NCBI RefSeq assembly: GCF_963677155.1
Contig: NZ_OY781884.1
Coordinates: 310,001-374,000, forward strand
Direction of reading: 5' to 3'
Length of the DNA: 64,000 bases
From: an uncultured Draconibacterium sp.
Lineage (GTDB): Bacteria; Bacteroidota; Bacteroidia; Bacteroidales; Prolixibacteraceae
Within the stretch, counting starts at the first letter, position 1. Each line of letters begins with the position of its first letter. The notes under the pieces are model-generated. The model saw nothing but the letters and a program-made list of their open reading frames with translations, was not told the DNA's origin and did no database searches. This document shows positions 1 to 7,988 of this stretch, in pieces. Both the position numbers and the translations under genes were made by a program.

Positions 1-357
1 AATATTCGCGACGTGATGTCGGTGGAAAATACCCACCAGTTTAACGGCCTTTACCATGTATTGGGAGGTATTATTTCCCCAATGGATGGAATTGGTCCGG
101 CTGAGCTGGAAATCGATTCGCTGATCGAGCGGGTAGATTCAGGGAATGTGGTTGAAATTATACTGGCTCTCTCCACAACTATGGAAGGCGACACCACCAA
201 CTTTTACATTTACAGAAAATTAAAAGGCAAAGAAGTAAGAATCTCGACATTGGCACGAGGTGTTTCCATTGGCGACGAGTTGGAATATACCGACGAGGTT
301 ACACTTGGTCGATCGTTGATGAACCGTGTTCCATTCGAAAGCTCGCTTGGAAAATAA
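1..357 (+). CDS. recR: Recombination protein RecR, 3' part
   Basis: This is the C-terminal part (about 118 codons) of RecR; the reading frame is open through base 1, so the gene begins before the window. RecR works with RecO and RecF to load RecA on single-stranded gaps during recombinational repair. The visible part covers the end of the Toprim domain and the C-terminal tail, with the family motif [15 protein letters not shown] near the start. It also has the acidic [11 protein letters not shown] stretch and the [15 protein letters not shown]-x-D-E tail followed by the L-G-R-S-L-x-x-R end typical of RecR. The zinc finger and helix-hairpin-helix lie outside the window. No terminator is convincing after the stop. 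A weak ACAACT/AGTTGT hairpin followed by four T lies about 75 nt downstream, and a TAAATTTG element near 406-413 could serve the next gene. Confidence 0.93.
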   Translation, partial: NIRDVMSVENTHQFNGLYHVLGGIISPMDGIGPAELEIDSLIERVDSGNVVEIILALSTTMEGDTTNFYIYRKLKGKEVRISTLARGVSIGDELEYTDEVTLGRSLMNRVPFESSLGK

Positions 358-500
358 TTCTCTTATCAGAAAGCCGGTTTCTTTTTATTCTAAAAAAGGA
401 AACCTTAAATTTGAGAAACGTTATTATACAACTATAAAAGTTGTTTTCCGTGGCAGCCATTTTTAACGACCTGCCTTGTTGAAAACGCCAGCTCTGAAAT

Positions 501-2456
501 ATGGATATTTCAATTGTTATTGTCAACTACAACGTAAAGCATTTTCTCGAACAATGCCTCCATTCGGTTGAGAAAGCTTTGCAAAATATACAGGGCGAAA
601 TTTTTGTTGTTGATAATAATTCGGTTGATGGTTCAGCACAGTTGATCAATGAAAAATTTCCCAATGTTACTTTCATCCAAAACACTGAAAACATAGGTTT
701 CTCGCGTGCCAATAATAAGGCCATTCAGCTGACAACCGGAAAATATGTTTTGTTGTTGAATCCAGACACCGTTGTTGAAGAAGATACCTTTGAAAAGGTA
801 ATTTCGTTTATGGAAGCACACCCTGACGCCGGAGGACTTGGTGTAAAAATGATTGACGGGAGAGGTGTTTTTCTTCCCGAATCAAAACGGGGCTTACCAA
901 CACCATGGGTGGCATTTTATAAAGTTTTTGGCCTTTCGAAGCTTTTTCCCGAATCGCGCAAATTCGGTAAATACCATCTCTCCTATCTCAACCAAAATGA
1001 AATTCATGAAATTGATGTGCTGGCAGGAGCTTTCATGTTGCTACGTAAATCGGTACTTGATAAGGTTGGATTGCTGGATGAATCATTTTTTATGTACGGC
1101 GAGGATATCGACCTGTCGTATCGTATTCAAAAAGGAGGATATAAAAATTATTACTACCCTGAAACCACGATTATCCACTACAAAGGAGAAAGCACAAAAA
1201 AGGGTTCGCTAAATTATGTGAGGTTATTTTACACCGCCATGCTGATATTTACCCGCAAACATTTTTCGGGAAGTAAAGCCAGCTTTTTTGCGCTGTTCAT
1301 TCACCTTGCCATCTATTTCCGGGCTTTATTATCGGCCTCAAAACGTGTTTTTCAAAACATATATATCCCAGTTATTGATGCCTTGCTGATTTTTATAGGA
1401 TTTGGTCTGATCACCCCAATGTGGGAAGAATTTCACTTTCACCAACCCGATTATTATCCGCCAGAATTTATGCAATTTGTTGTTCCGGGTTACTGCTTGT
1501 TTTTCTTGTTTAGCATTCGTTTTTCGGGAGGATATAAAAAGCCTGTGAGCATTTACAAAGTTTGCCGTGGTATACTATGGGGACTCATATCGCTACTGCT
1601 GGCTTATTCGCTCGTTGATGAGAAATACCGTTATTCGCGTGCCTTAATTTTATTGGGAACAACCTGGGCCGGAATTGTTCTCATTGCTTATCGATTATTG
1701 GGGCATTGGTTAAAATTAAACGATTTCAGACTCCACCTGAAGCGCACCCAAAAAATTGCTATTGTTGGGCATTCGAAAGAGGTACACCGCGTTCAACAGC
1801 TATTGGAAAAAACGCGGATTCGATGGAGAATGGTCGGTTTTATTGCTCTCGAAAGTAGTGATAAAGGGCCAAATTATATGGGTGAATTAAGTCAGTTGGA
1901 AGAAATCATACGTATTAACCGTATTGATGAGATTGTTTTTTGTGCCGAAAACATCAGCTCGGGCGAGATTATAAAAGCAATGCTCGACCTTAGCCGATTG
2001 GACATTGACTACAAAATAGCACCACCAGAAAGCACAAGCATAATCGGGAGTAATTCCATTCACACTGCTGGCGACCTTTATGTTGTGAATATAAATGCCA
2101 TCTCAAAACCAGCCAACAAGCGTAATAAACGACTATTTGATCTGACTACAGCTCTCTTGATATTGTGCCTGAGTCCGGTTTTAATCTGGTTCACAGGAAA
2201 TAAAGAGAACTTCATCAAAAATATTTTCAGGGTAATTGCAGGAAAGAAATCCTGGATTGGATATATTCCGGGCGTTGCTATTGAGAGTAAACTTCCACCA
2301 ATAAAAGAAGGAGTTTTAAATCCGGGAGATCGATTTTCGGGCTTACAGTTGGATATAGAAAAATCGGTTCAGTTGAACAGATTGTATGCAAAAGATTACA
2401 ATTTGCTTTCCGACATTGAGCTTTTGCTGAAAGGCTGGAAACACCTTGACCGATAA
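501..2456 (+). CDS. Glycosyltransferase family 2 fused to a degenerate polyprenyl-phosphate sugar transferase module
   Basis: Residues 1-240 form a GT-A glycosyltransferase 2 domain of the rhamnosyltransferase-like type: an SIVIVNYN start, LLNPDTVV as the metal-binding region, and MYGEDIDLSYR. Residues about 288-405 contain four predicted membrane helices. Residues 416-520 look like the Rossmann-like domain found in WcaJ/PglC-type initiating transferases (IAIVGHSKEVHRV). From about residue 541, NKRLFDLTTALLIL resembles the membrane entry of a bacterial sugar transferase, and GKKSWIGYIPG with a late D-Y-x-L-x-x-D-I-E-L-L-L resembles its C-terminus. The catalytic stretch between them, with the KFRSM-like Arg and Asp-Glu dyad, appears to be missing. 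The first domain probably transfers a sugar in envelope polysaccharide or glycan synthesis at the inner membrane; the second half may only anchor or bind. Acceptor and donor cannot be told from sequence. Confidence 0.85.
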   Translation: MDISIVIVNYNVKHFLEQCLHSVEKALQNIQGEIFVVDNNSVDGSAQLINEKFPNVTFIQNTENIGFSRANNKAIQLTTGKYVLLLNPDTVVEEDTFEKVISFMEAHPDAGGLGVKMIDGRGVFLPESKRGLPTPWVAFYKVFGLSKLFPESRKFGKYHLSYLNQNEIHEIDVLAGAFMLLRKSVLDKVGLLDESFFMYGEDIDLSYRIQKGGYKNYYYPETTIIHYKGESTKKGSLNYVRLFYTAMLIFTRKHFSGSKASFFALFIHLAIYFRALLSASKRVFQNIYIPVIDALLIFIGFGLITPMWEEFHFHQPDYYPPEFMQFVVPGYCLFFLFSIRFSGGYKKPVSIYKVCRGILWGLISLLLAYSLVDEKYRYSRALILLGTTWAGIVLIAYRLLGHWLKLNDFRLHLKRTQKIAIVGHSKEVHRVQQLLEKTRIRWRMVGFIALESSDKGPNYMGELSQLEEIIRINRIDEIVFCAENISSGEIIKAMLDLSRLDIDYKIAPPESTSIIGSNSIHTAGDLYVVNINAISKPANKRNKRLFDLTTALLILCLSPVLIWFTGNKENFIKNIFRVIAGKKSWIGYIPGVAIESKLPPIKEGVLNPGDRFSGLQLDIEKSVQLNRLYAKDYNLLSDIELLLKGWKHLDR

Positions 2457-2474
2457 TGATAAAAAGAAAAGAAA

Positions 2475-3002
2475 ATGAAAGAAAAGCTAAGTTTTGGAAA
2501 AATAGTTCTCAGGCCCCTTGAACCCGAAGACATTGACCTGTTGTACCAATGGGAAAACAATACCGAAATTTGGGAAGTGAGCAATACCAAAACTCCGTTC
2601 TCGAAACATATTCTTGCCCAATACCTTTTAGAGTCGGCAAAAGATATTTACGAAACTAAACAGCTTCGTCTGGTTATCGAGACCACAGACGAAAACCCCG
2701 TAGGAGCTATCGACCTCTTTGATTTTGAGCCCTTTCACATGCGGGCCGGAGTTGGAATTCTTATTCACAATAACAATGACCGCAAAAAAGGCTACGCCAG
2801 CGATGCACTGGAGGCCTTATCCAACTATTCGTTTGAATTTCTGGGATTAAGACAATTGTACGCCAATATCACTTCCGATAATTGGGGAAGCATACAGTTA
2901 TTTGAAAAAGCAGGATTTGCGCGGAGCGGCATTAAAAAAGACTGGATCAAAACTTTTTCAGGCTGGAAAGATGAGCTGTTTTACCAAAAATTTTTGGGAT
3001 AA
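2475..3002 (+). CDS. GNAT family N-acetyltransferase (RimJ/RimL/SpeG-like)
   Basis: A 175-residue single-domain acetyltransferase of the GNAT_3 type. The N-terminus has the LRPLEPEDIDLLYQWENN pattern common in RimJ/SpeG-like enzymes. The acetyl-CoA binding motif A is visible as GVGILIHNNNDRKKGYASDAL, and motif B as LYANITSDNWGSIQLFEKAGF. The substrate could be a protein N-terminus, a polyamine or another amine, and cannot be assigned. It starts 18 nt after the glycosyltransferase stop and is probably co-transcribed with it. Length is normal for the family. Confidence 0.9.
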   Translation: MKEKLSFGKIVLRPLEPEDIDLLYQWENNTEIWEVSNTKTPFSKHILAQYLLESAKDIYETKQLRLVIETTDENPVGAIDLFDFEPFHMRAGVGILIHNNNDRKKGYASDALEALSNYSFEFLGLRQLYANITSDNWGSIQLFEKAGFARSGIKKDWIKTFSGWKDELFYQKFLG

Positions 3003-3023
3003 TAAGAGCTTTTGGAAAAATCA

Positions 3024-3473
3024 CTACTGCCCAAAAGTTGGTATTTCTTTCAAAAAAGAATAGCTGTTCTTTTCGTAGTCAATTTCGCAGGCAAAATGCT
3101 GAATTCCGTTCGACACCACTACCCTATCAACACGCAAAGCCATGTTGTAGCGCACCACCTGATCAAAAGCATTCTGGGTAATTTTTACGTTAGGAGCTTT
3201 AAACTCTGCAATCAAGTATGGATTTCCGTTACGTTGATAGACAAGTAAATCGAAACGGCGTTGTTGCCGGTTTACCTTAATTTGCTTTTCCACAGCCATT
3301 AAATTCTGTGGATAACATTTCTCCTGTATCAAATATTGAATAAAATTCTGGCGCACCCACTCTTCCGGCGTCAGCACCACAAATTTTTTCCTTATCGAAT
3401 CAAATATCCATATTTTCCCATTTCCTGTTTTTGTTCGGAAAGCATATTCCGGCAAATTCAGTTTGTGCATCAT
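3024..3473 (-). CDS. Stand-alone type I restriction enzyme R N-terminal-like (HsdR_N) protein
   Basis: A 149-residue protein consisting of one domain like the N-terminal nuclease domain of HsdR (PF13588-like). A PD-(D/E)xK-type core is suggested by Asp in RRFDLLVYQRNGNPYLI followed by the E-x-K of AEFKAPNVKITQ. The helicase motor and any specificity or methylase partner are absent nearby, so it is not a complete restriction system. Such single-domain proteins are common in Bacteroidota genomes, often beside holA as here, which suggests a housekeeping nucleic acid role rather than defence. The reading direction is opposite to both neighbours. Function beyond a possible nuclease fold is unknown. 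Confidence 0.8.
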   Translation of the reverse strand: MMHKLNLPEYAFRTKTGNGKIWIFDSIRKKFVVLTPEEWVRQNFIQYLIQEKCYPQNLMAVEKQIKVNRQQRRFDLLVYQRNGNPYLIAEFKAPNVKITQNAFDQVVRYNMALRVDRVVVSNGIQHFACEIDYEKNSYSFLKEIPTFGQ

Positions 3474-3586
3474 CTTCTCAATAACTTATTAACTCAACTT
3501 GGCTGGCGAGCTCTAAAAATGTACATTTGTGTTCGCCTTAAAACCAAAAGTTTTCCTATTTGTTCAAAGGTAGAATAATTCAGCTT

Positions 3587-4357
3587 ATGAAAACGAAAAA
3601 AGAAATTGTTGACAACTGGCTGCCGCGATATACCGGCAAAAAGCTCGATGAAATTGGCAAGTATATTTTGCTCACTAATTTCCAGGATTATGTAGAACGA
3701 TTTGCACGCAAATTTGAGGTACCGGTTGAAGGAACCGACAAAAACATGCCCAGTGCAACAGCCGAAGGCATTACCATGATCAACTTTGGAATGGGAAGCC
3801 CTAACGCGGCCACCGTGATGGACTTGCTTAGTGCAATTCACCCAAAAGCTGTTTTGTTTTTGGGAAAATGTGGCGGATTAAAAAAGAAAAATCAGCTGGG
3901 CGATTTTATCCTCCCGATTGCGGCCATTCGTAGCGACGGAACATCGGCTGATTATCTGCCACCTGAAGTTCCGGCACTTCCGGCATTTAATCTGCAACGT
4001 GCAGTTTCGCACATTCTCCGAAATTCGGAACAGGATTACTGGACAGGTGTAGTTTTTACCACCAACCGCCGGGTATGGGAATATGACAATCGATTTAAAA
4101 AATACCTCAAAAAAACACGGGCAATGGCTGTTGATATGGAAACAGCAACCCTGTTTACCGTTGGTTTTGCTAACCAGATTCCTACCGGCGTTTTGTTGTT
4201 AGTTTCGGATCAGCCCATGATTTCAACCGGTGTAAAAACCGATAAAAGCGATCAATATGTTTCTTCTTCGTATGTAGAAAGACACATTCAGGCCGGCATT
4301 GATGCGTTACTTGAAATTAAAAACCACGGACTTTCTGTAAAACACTTACGATTTTAA
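3587..4357 (+). CDS. amn: AMP nucleosidase
   Basis: AMP nucleosidase splits AMP into adenine and ribose 5-phosphate and so helps set the adenylate pool in the cytoplasm. The protein (256 residues from the chosen ATG) is the short Bacteroidota form with a nucleoside phosphorylase fold: FGMGSPNAATVMDLL, the FLGKCGGL glycine-rich loop, and the purine and ribose binding segment AVDMETATLF followed by LLLVSDQP. I chose the ATG at 3587 (protein start MKTKKEIVDNWLPRYTG); an in-frame TTG lies nine codons upstream. It lies 6 nt before holA and is probably in one operon with it. Confidence 0.92.
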   Translation: MKTKKEIVDNWLPRYTGKKLDEIGKYILLTNFQDYVERFARKFEVPVEGTDKNMPSATAEGITMINFGMGSPNAATVMDLLSAIHPKAVLFLGKCGGLKKKNQLGDFILPIAAIRSDGTSADYLPPEVPALPAFNLQRAVSHILRNSEQDYWTGVVFTTNRRVWEYDNRFKKYLKKTRAMAVDMETATLFTVGFANQIPTGVLLLVSDQPMISTGVKTDKSDQYVSSSYVERHIQAGIDALLEIKNHGLSVKHLRF

Positions 4358-4363
4358 ATAGAA

Positions 4364-5365
4364 ATGGAGTACAGCGACATACTGCACAACCTAAAAAAAG
4401 GCATCTACCACCCTATTTATCTGCTTCAGGGTGAGGAAGCTTATTTTATTGATGAGTTATCGGATTATATTGAAGACAATGTGCTTACCGATGCCGAAAA
4501 AGGGTTTAACCAAACCATTTTTTATGGAAAGGATTCAGATCCGGTTACCATAGTAGAAGCATCGTTACGTTTCCCAATGATGGCCAGCAAGCAGGTGATT
4601 ATTGTGAAAGAAGCGCAAAGCCTGGGCAAAATAGATACGCTGACTTCGTATGCCGAAAAGCCGCTGGCTTCAACAATATTGGTGTTGGCTTACAAATACA
4701 AAAACCTCGATTCGAGAACAAAGCTGGCCAAAGCCATAAAAAAGAACGGCGTACTTTTTACCTCAAAAAAACTGTACGAGAACAAAATTCCGGGCTGGAT
4801 AGATGGCTTTCTGAAACGACATAATTACACTATCACTCCACAAGCTGCTTTGTTGCTCACCTCGTATTTGGGAACGGATTTAAGCAAAATTGCCAACGAA
4901 TTAAACAAACTGGTAATTGCAGTAAAAGATACTACTAAAATTACACCCGAGCATATCGAAAAGAATATCGGGCTAAGCAAAGAGTTTAACATTCTTGAAT
5001 TACAGAATGCATTAGGAGAAAAGAATGTGCTAAAAGCCAATCGAATCATCAACTATTTTGGAGCTAACCCAACCTTAAACCCGATACAGAAAACTGTTGC
5101 GGGGCTATATTTCTATTTTTCAAAACTGTTTACCTATCATTTCCTTAAAAATAAAGCAGAACGAAATGTTGCTGCCGAGCTACGCGTTCACCCGTTCTTT
5201 GTAAAAGACTACGTGTCGGCTGCCAAACGCTACTCTCCTACCAAGCTCTACGAAATTATGGGTATTTTGCGCGAGTACGACATGAAGAGCAAGGGGTTTA
5301 ACGTATCGACAATGGTTGAAACTGGCGAATTACAAAAAGAAATGATCTATAAAATTTTACACTAA
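4364..5365 (+). CDS. holA: DNA polymerase III subunit delta
   Basis: HolA is the wrench subunit of the clamp loader: it opens the beta sliding clamp so the pentameric complex can place it on primed DNA. The 333-residue length fits. Recognisable parts are IYLLQGEEAYFIDEL at the start (degenerate AAA+ nucleotide site region), the FPMMASKQVIIVKEAQ segment, the internal LTSYLGTDLSKIANELNKL helix, and the collar domain with NPIQKTVAGLYFYFSKL and AAKRYSPTKLYEIMGILREYDMKSKG. The stop codon overlaps the start of the rhomboid gene by one base (TAATG), implying translational coupling. Confidence 0.93.
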   Translation: MEYSDILHNLKKGIYHPIYLLQGEEAYFIDELSDYIEDNVLTDAEKGFNQTIFYGKDSDPVTIVEASLRFPMMASKQVIIVKEAQSLGKIDTLTSYAEKPLASTILVLAYKYKNLDSRTKLAKAIKKNGVLFTSKKLYENKIPGWIDGFLKRHNYTITPQAALLLTSYLGTDLSKIANELNKLVIAVKDTTKITPEHIEKNIGLSKEFNILELQNALGEKNVLKANRIINYFGANPTLNPIQKTVAGLYFYFSKLFTYHFLKNKAERNVAAELRVHPFFVKDYVSAAKRYSPTKLYEIMGILREYDMKSKGFNVSTMVETGELQKEMIYKILH

Positions 5366-5976
5366 TGATAGTTTGGTTCATCATCGGCGTAACAGTCGTA
5401 GTCTCATATATTGCCTTTCAAAATCGCGAGTTATCGGCAAAACTACAATTTAATGCAGCACAAATTATTCACAGCAAAGAATACTACCGATTGGTGAGCC
5501 ACGCCTTTATTCATGCCAATTGGTCGCATTTGGGTGTAAACATGTTGGTGCTCTATTTTTTCGGACGAAATACAGTAGTTTATTTTGACTATTACTTTGG
5601 CAATAAAGCCACAGCCTATTTTTTACTCCTGTACTTTGGCGGTATTTTAGCTTCTAATATCTGGAGTTTAATAAAGCATAAAAACAACTATTATTACAAT
5701 GCCGTTGGTGCCTCTGGTGCTGTGTCGGCGGTGTTGTTTGCAACTATATTTTTCCAGCCATGGGAGCCCTTGTATTTATTTGCAATAATTCCCATTCCCG
5801 GAATTTTGTTTGCCGCCGGATATCTTTTTTACTCGTACCAGATGAGCAAAAAACAATCGGATAACGTGGCACACGATGCCCACTTTTTGGGAGCTGTTTT
5901 TGGTTTCATTTTTCCAATTTTGCTAAAACCCGATTTATTCACCCACTTTGTCGACAATTTGTTTTCGTTCCTGTAG
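5365..5976 (+). CDS. Rhomboid-family intramembrane serine protease
   Basis: A 203-residue, six-helix rhomboid. The catalytic serine is Ser117 in the G-A-S-G motif (NAVGASGAVSAV), and the partner histidine is His173 in AHDAHFLGAVFG. The HxxxN oxyanion region is present as NWSHLGVNMLVLYFFG. It cleaves membrane proteins within or next to their transmembrane segments; the substrate is unknown. It overlaps holA by one base and lies 3 nt before the aminotransferase gene, so this is one transcription unit of otherwise unrelated housekeeping genes. Confidence 0.92.
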   Translation: MIVWFIIGVTVVVSYIAFQNRELSAKLQFNAAQIIHSKEYYRLVSHAFIHANWSHLGVNMLVLYFFGRNTVVYFDYYFGNKATAYFLLLYFGGILASNIWSLIKHKNNYYYNAVGASGAVSAVLFATIFFQPWEPLYLFAIIPIPGILFAAGYLFYSYQMSKKQSDNVAHDAHFLGAVFGFIFPILLKPDLFTHFVDNLFSFL

Positions 5977-5979
5977 TTT

Positions 5980-6816
5980 ATGGCCTACCTGCTTGTAAAT
6001 AATCGAATTTTAAAAGAAGCAGAAACCAACCTTACACCATTTCTGTTAAACACGCCCGATGTGTATAAACACAGTATTTGGTTTGGTTTTGGCGGAATTC
6101 CGCTGCTTGACGAAAACCTGGACATCCTGGAAATAGAATTAAAAACTCTCGGACACGATCTTCCGAACCTTTTTAAAAACCGCCGCGAATTATTCAGGCT
6201 ACTAAAACGGATGCTCAATAAAAATCGCTTTTATCGCACCGGACTGATTACTTTTCAGTTTTTTATTAGCCAAAAGCAAGTTGATTACCTGATTAGCTGT
6301 AATGCCTTCGAGGATTTCGATTTTCAAATAAACACACAAGGATTGCTCATCAATATTTCAGATTCAAAATTGTTAAGTCAATCGCAAAACAGCAACTCCA
6401 GATTTGCTAAAGCAACATTCTGGAAGCAGGTACGTGCAGAGATAAAAAATAATGCCAACCCGGCAGCAATAATTTTAAACGAAAAAGGAATCGCTTCCGA
6501 AGGCATCTCGGCAAACCTTTTTATGATAAAGGAAAACATACTTTTTACACCGTCGGTACAAACGGGGTGTTACCGCGATGTTATCCGACAGGAAATAATA
6601 AGATTATCAAACGATATAGGAATGAAAGTAGTAGAAGCAGAAGATCTGAAACCAAAGTATGTATTACAGATGGATGAGATATTTTTTGCCTCTGAAACAA
6701 AAGGAATACAATGGGTATTAGGATTTGAAAACCGTAGGTACGTACATCAATACACCGACAGAATTTATGCTGCTTTAAATCAATTTTTAGAAAAGAAAAC
6801 TGAAAATCAGAAATGA
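5980..6816 (+). CDS. Aminotransferase class IV (aminodeoxychorismate lyase / branched-chain aminotransferase-like)
   Basis: A 278-residue PLP fold-type IV enzyme. The segment GIASEGISANLFMIKENILFTPS matches the conserved E-G-x-x-S/A-N-x-F region that holds the cofactor phosphate, and the downstream G-C-Y-R-D-V-I-R-Q matches the G-I-x-R-x-x-V block. The likely Schiff-base lysine is in SRFAKATFWKQ. PabC-type lyases make 4-aminobenzoate for folate; D-amino-acid or branched-chain transaminases share the fold, and sequence does not decide between them. It is the last gene of the amn-holA-rhomboid run and ends 7 nt from the convergent yqgE-like gene, so no room is left for a long terminator. Confidence 0.83.
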   Translation: MAYLLVNNRILKEAETNLTPFLLNTPDVYKHSIWFGFGGIPLLDENLDILEIELKTLGHDLPNLFKNRRELFRLLKRMLNKNRFYRTGLITFQFFISQKQVDYLISCNAFEDFDFQINTQGLLINISDSKLLSQSQNSNSRFAKATFWKQVRAEIKNNANPAAIILNEKGIASEGISANLFMIKENILFTPSVQTGCYRDVIRQEIIRLSNDIGMKVVEAEDLKPKYVLQMDEIFFASETKGIQWVLGFENRRYVHQYTDRIYAALNQFLEKKTENQK

Positions 6817-6823
6817 AACACGT

Positions 6824-7414
6824 TTAGTTAAGCGCGGGGTTCTCAGGAAAGTTTTCCCATACCGAATAACGATTACCAGCTTTTTTCACAAAATCGAACC
6901 ACGAAGCTTCGCTCAAATCTTTCATCACTTCGTTCTGTTCCACATCGGTTACCAGCCATGAATCCTCTTTTAATTCTTCCTCTAACTGACCACCATCCCA
7001 GCCTGAATAGCCAAGAAAAAACCGGATATCTGAAGAATTTATTTTTCCGCTGCGAATGTCCCTTTTCAACACCTCAAAATCGCCGCCCCAATACAAGTCG
7101 CCCATTACATGAATACTTCCCGGAAGTTTGTCGCCCAGTTTATGGATAAAATAAATTGAATCAGTAGAAACAGGACCTCCTAAATATACATCGGCATTAA
7201 AGTCAGGAAAATCGGGGAAAGCATCCTGTACAGGAAAATCGACCTTTTTATTCAAAATAAAACCCACTGCGCCTTTCTTGCTGTAGGCAACTAAAAACAC
7301 CACAGAACGGTTGAAATAATTACCGGCCAAAAATGGTTCAGCAATCAATACTCGCCCCTTTTGTGGTGCAATGTTATTCGATTTTATTTTGAATATGTCA
7401 AGATTTTCATTCAT
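6824..7414 (-). CDS. YqgE/AlgH family protein (DUF179)
   Basis: A 196-residue member of the YqgE/AlgH family. Signature segments are GRVLIAEPFLAGNYFNRSVV, GAVGFILNKKV, the VYLGGPVSTDSIYFIHKLG stretch and FFLGYSGWDGGQLEEELKEDSW. The family is widespread and its biochemical role is not settled. Nothing in the neighbourhood points to a specific function. It is convergent with the aminotransferase gene. Confidence 0.93.
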   Translation of the reverse strand: MNENLDIFKIKSNNIAPQKGRVLIAEPFLAGNYFNRSVVFLVAYSKKGAVGFILNKKVDFPVQDAFPDFPDFNADVYLGGPVSTDSIYFIHKLGDKLPGSIHVMGDLYWGGDFEVLKRDIRSGKINSSDIRFFLGYSGWDGGQLEEELKEDSWLVTDVEQNEVMKDLSEASWFDFVKKAGNRYSVWENFPENPALN

Positions 7415-7537
7415 TATAAAAGCAATATAAGAAATTTATATTGGCTATCAAATAGCTGCTTGTCTTGCACTACTTTCTAACGAACTTATTAACAAAATGT
7501 TCTGGTTGCAGTAAATTATTGTCTCCCCAAAGCGGTT

Positions 7538-7846
7538 CTATTCTTCTTCAACAATAATAAAAACATCTTCGTCTGGCTTCGACATTTGGTATTGTTCGCG
7601 CGCAAATTTTTCCAGTTCTTTTTTGCCTTTATTCAGATCCTGGAGTTTTTGCCTATCGGAGGCAATGCGTTCCTGATAATATTCTTTTTGTTGCTTTAAC
7701 TCGTTCAACTGACGCTTGCTTTGCGCATGAGATACAATGCTGTTTTCATCAAAAAATATAATCCAGACAGCGAAAAGAATAAAGGCGATAACAAACTTAT
7801 TACCGATTCTTTTAAAAATCCCGGATTTAAATATTTTCTTGTTCAT
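7538..7846 (-). CDS. Septum formation initiator, FtsB/DivIC-like
   Basis: A 102-residue bitopic membrane protein: a short basic cytoplasmic start, one membrane helix (residues about 18-34, FVIAFILFAVWIIFF), then a periplasmic coiled coil (AQSKRQLNELKQQKEYYQER) and the L-E-K-F-A-R-E-Q-Y-x-M-x-x-P-x-E-D-V-F segment diagnostic of FtsB/DivIC. It should act in the divisome with FtsL and FtsQ equivalents. It is expressed from its own region, with pruA ending about 140 nt upstream after a terminator. Confidence 0.9.
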   Translation of the reverse strand: MNKKIFKSGIFKRIGNKFVIAFILFAVWIIFFDENSIVSHAQSKRQLNELKQQKEYYQERIASDRQKLQDLNKGKKELEKFAREQYQMSKPDEDVFIIVEEE

Positions 7847-7887
7847 GTTCCCTAAATGTAGTTACAAAAGTAGAATCTTTCGCGACC

Positions 7888-7925
7888 AAAAAAAAGAGGA
7901 ACCGAATAATTCCGATTCCCCTTTT
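7888..7925 (-). terminator. Rho-independent terminator of pruA
   Basis: On the minus strand a 9-bp stem with two G-T pairs (GGAATCGGA / TTCGGTTCC) and an ATTA loop is followed by a run of eight or more T. It lies about 65 nt after the pruA stop. Confidence 0.8.
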
Positions 7926-7988
7926 CAACAGTTCAACCTTAATAACCTGATTTTGAACTCAAAGTAACTCAGGTATTAATATCTTATC

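Noticed and set aside
3024-3473. Restriction-modification or defence system
   Set aside because: Only a single HsdR_N-like domain is present; no methylase, specificity subunit or helicase, and the neighbours are housekeeping genes.
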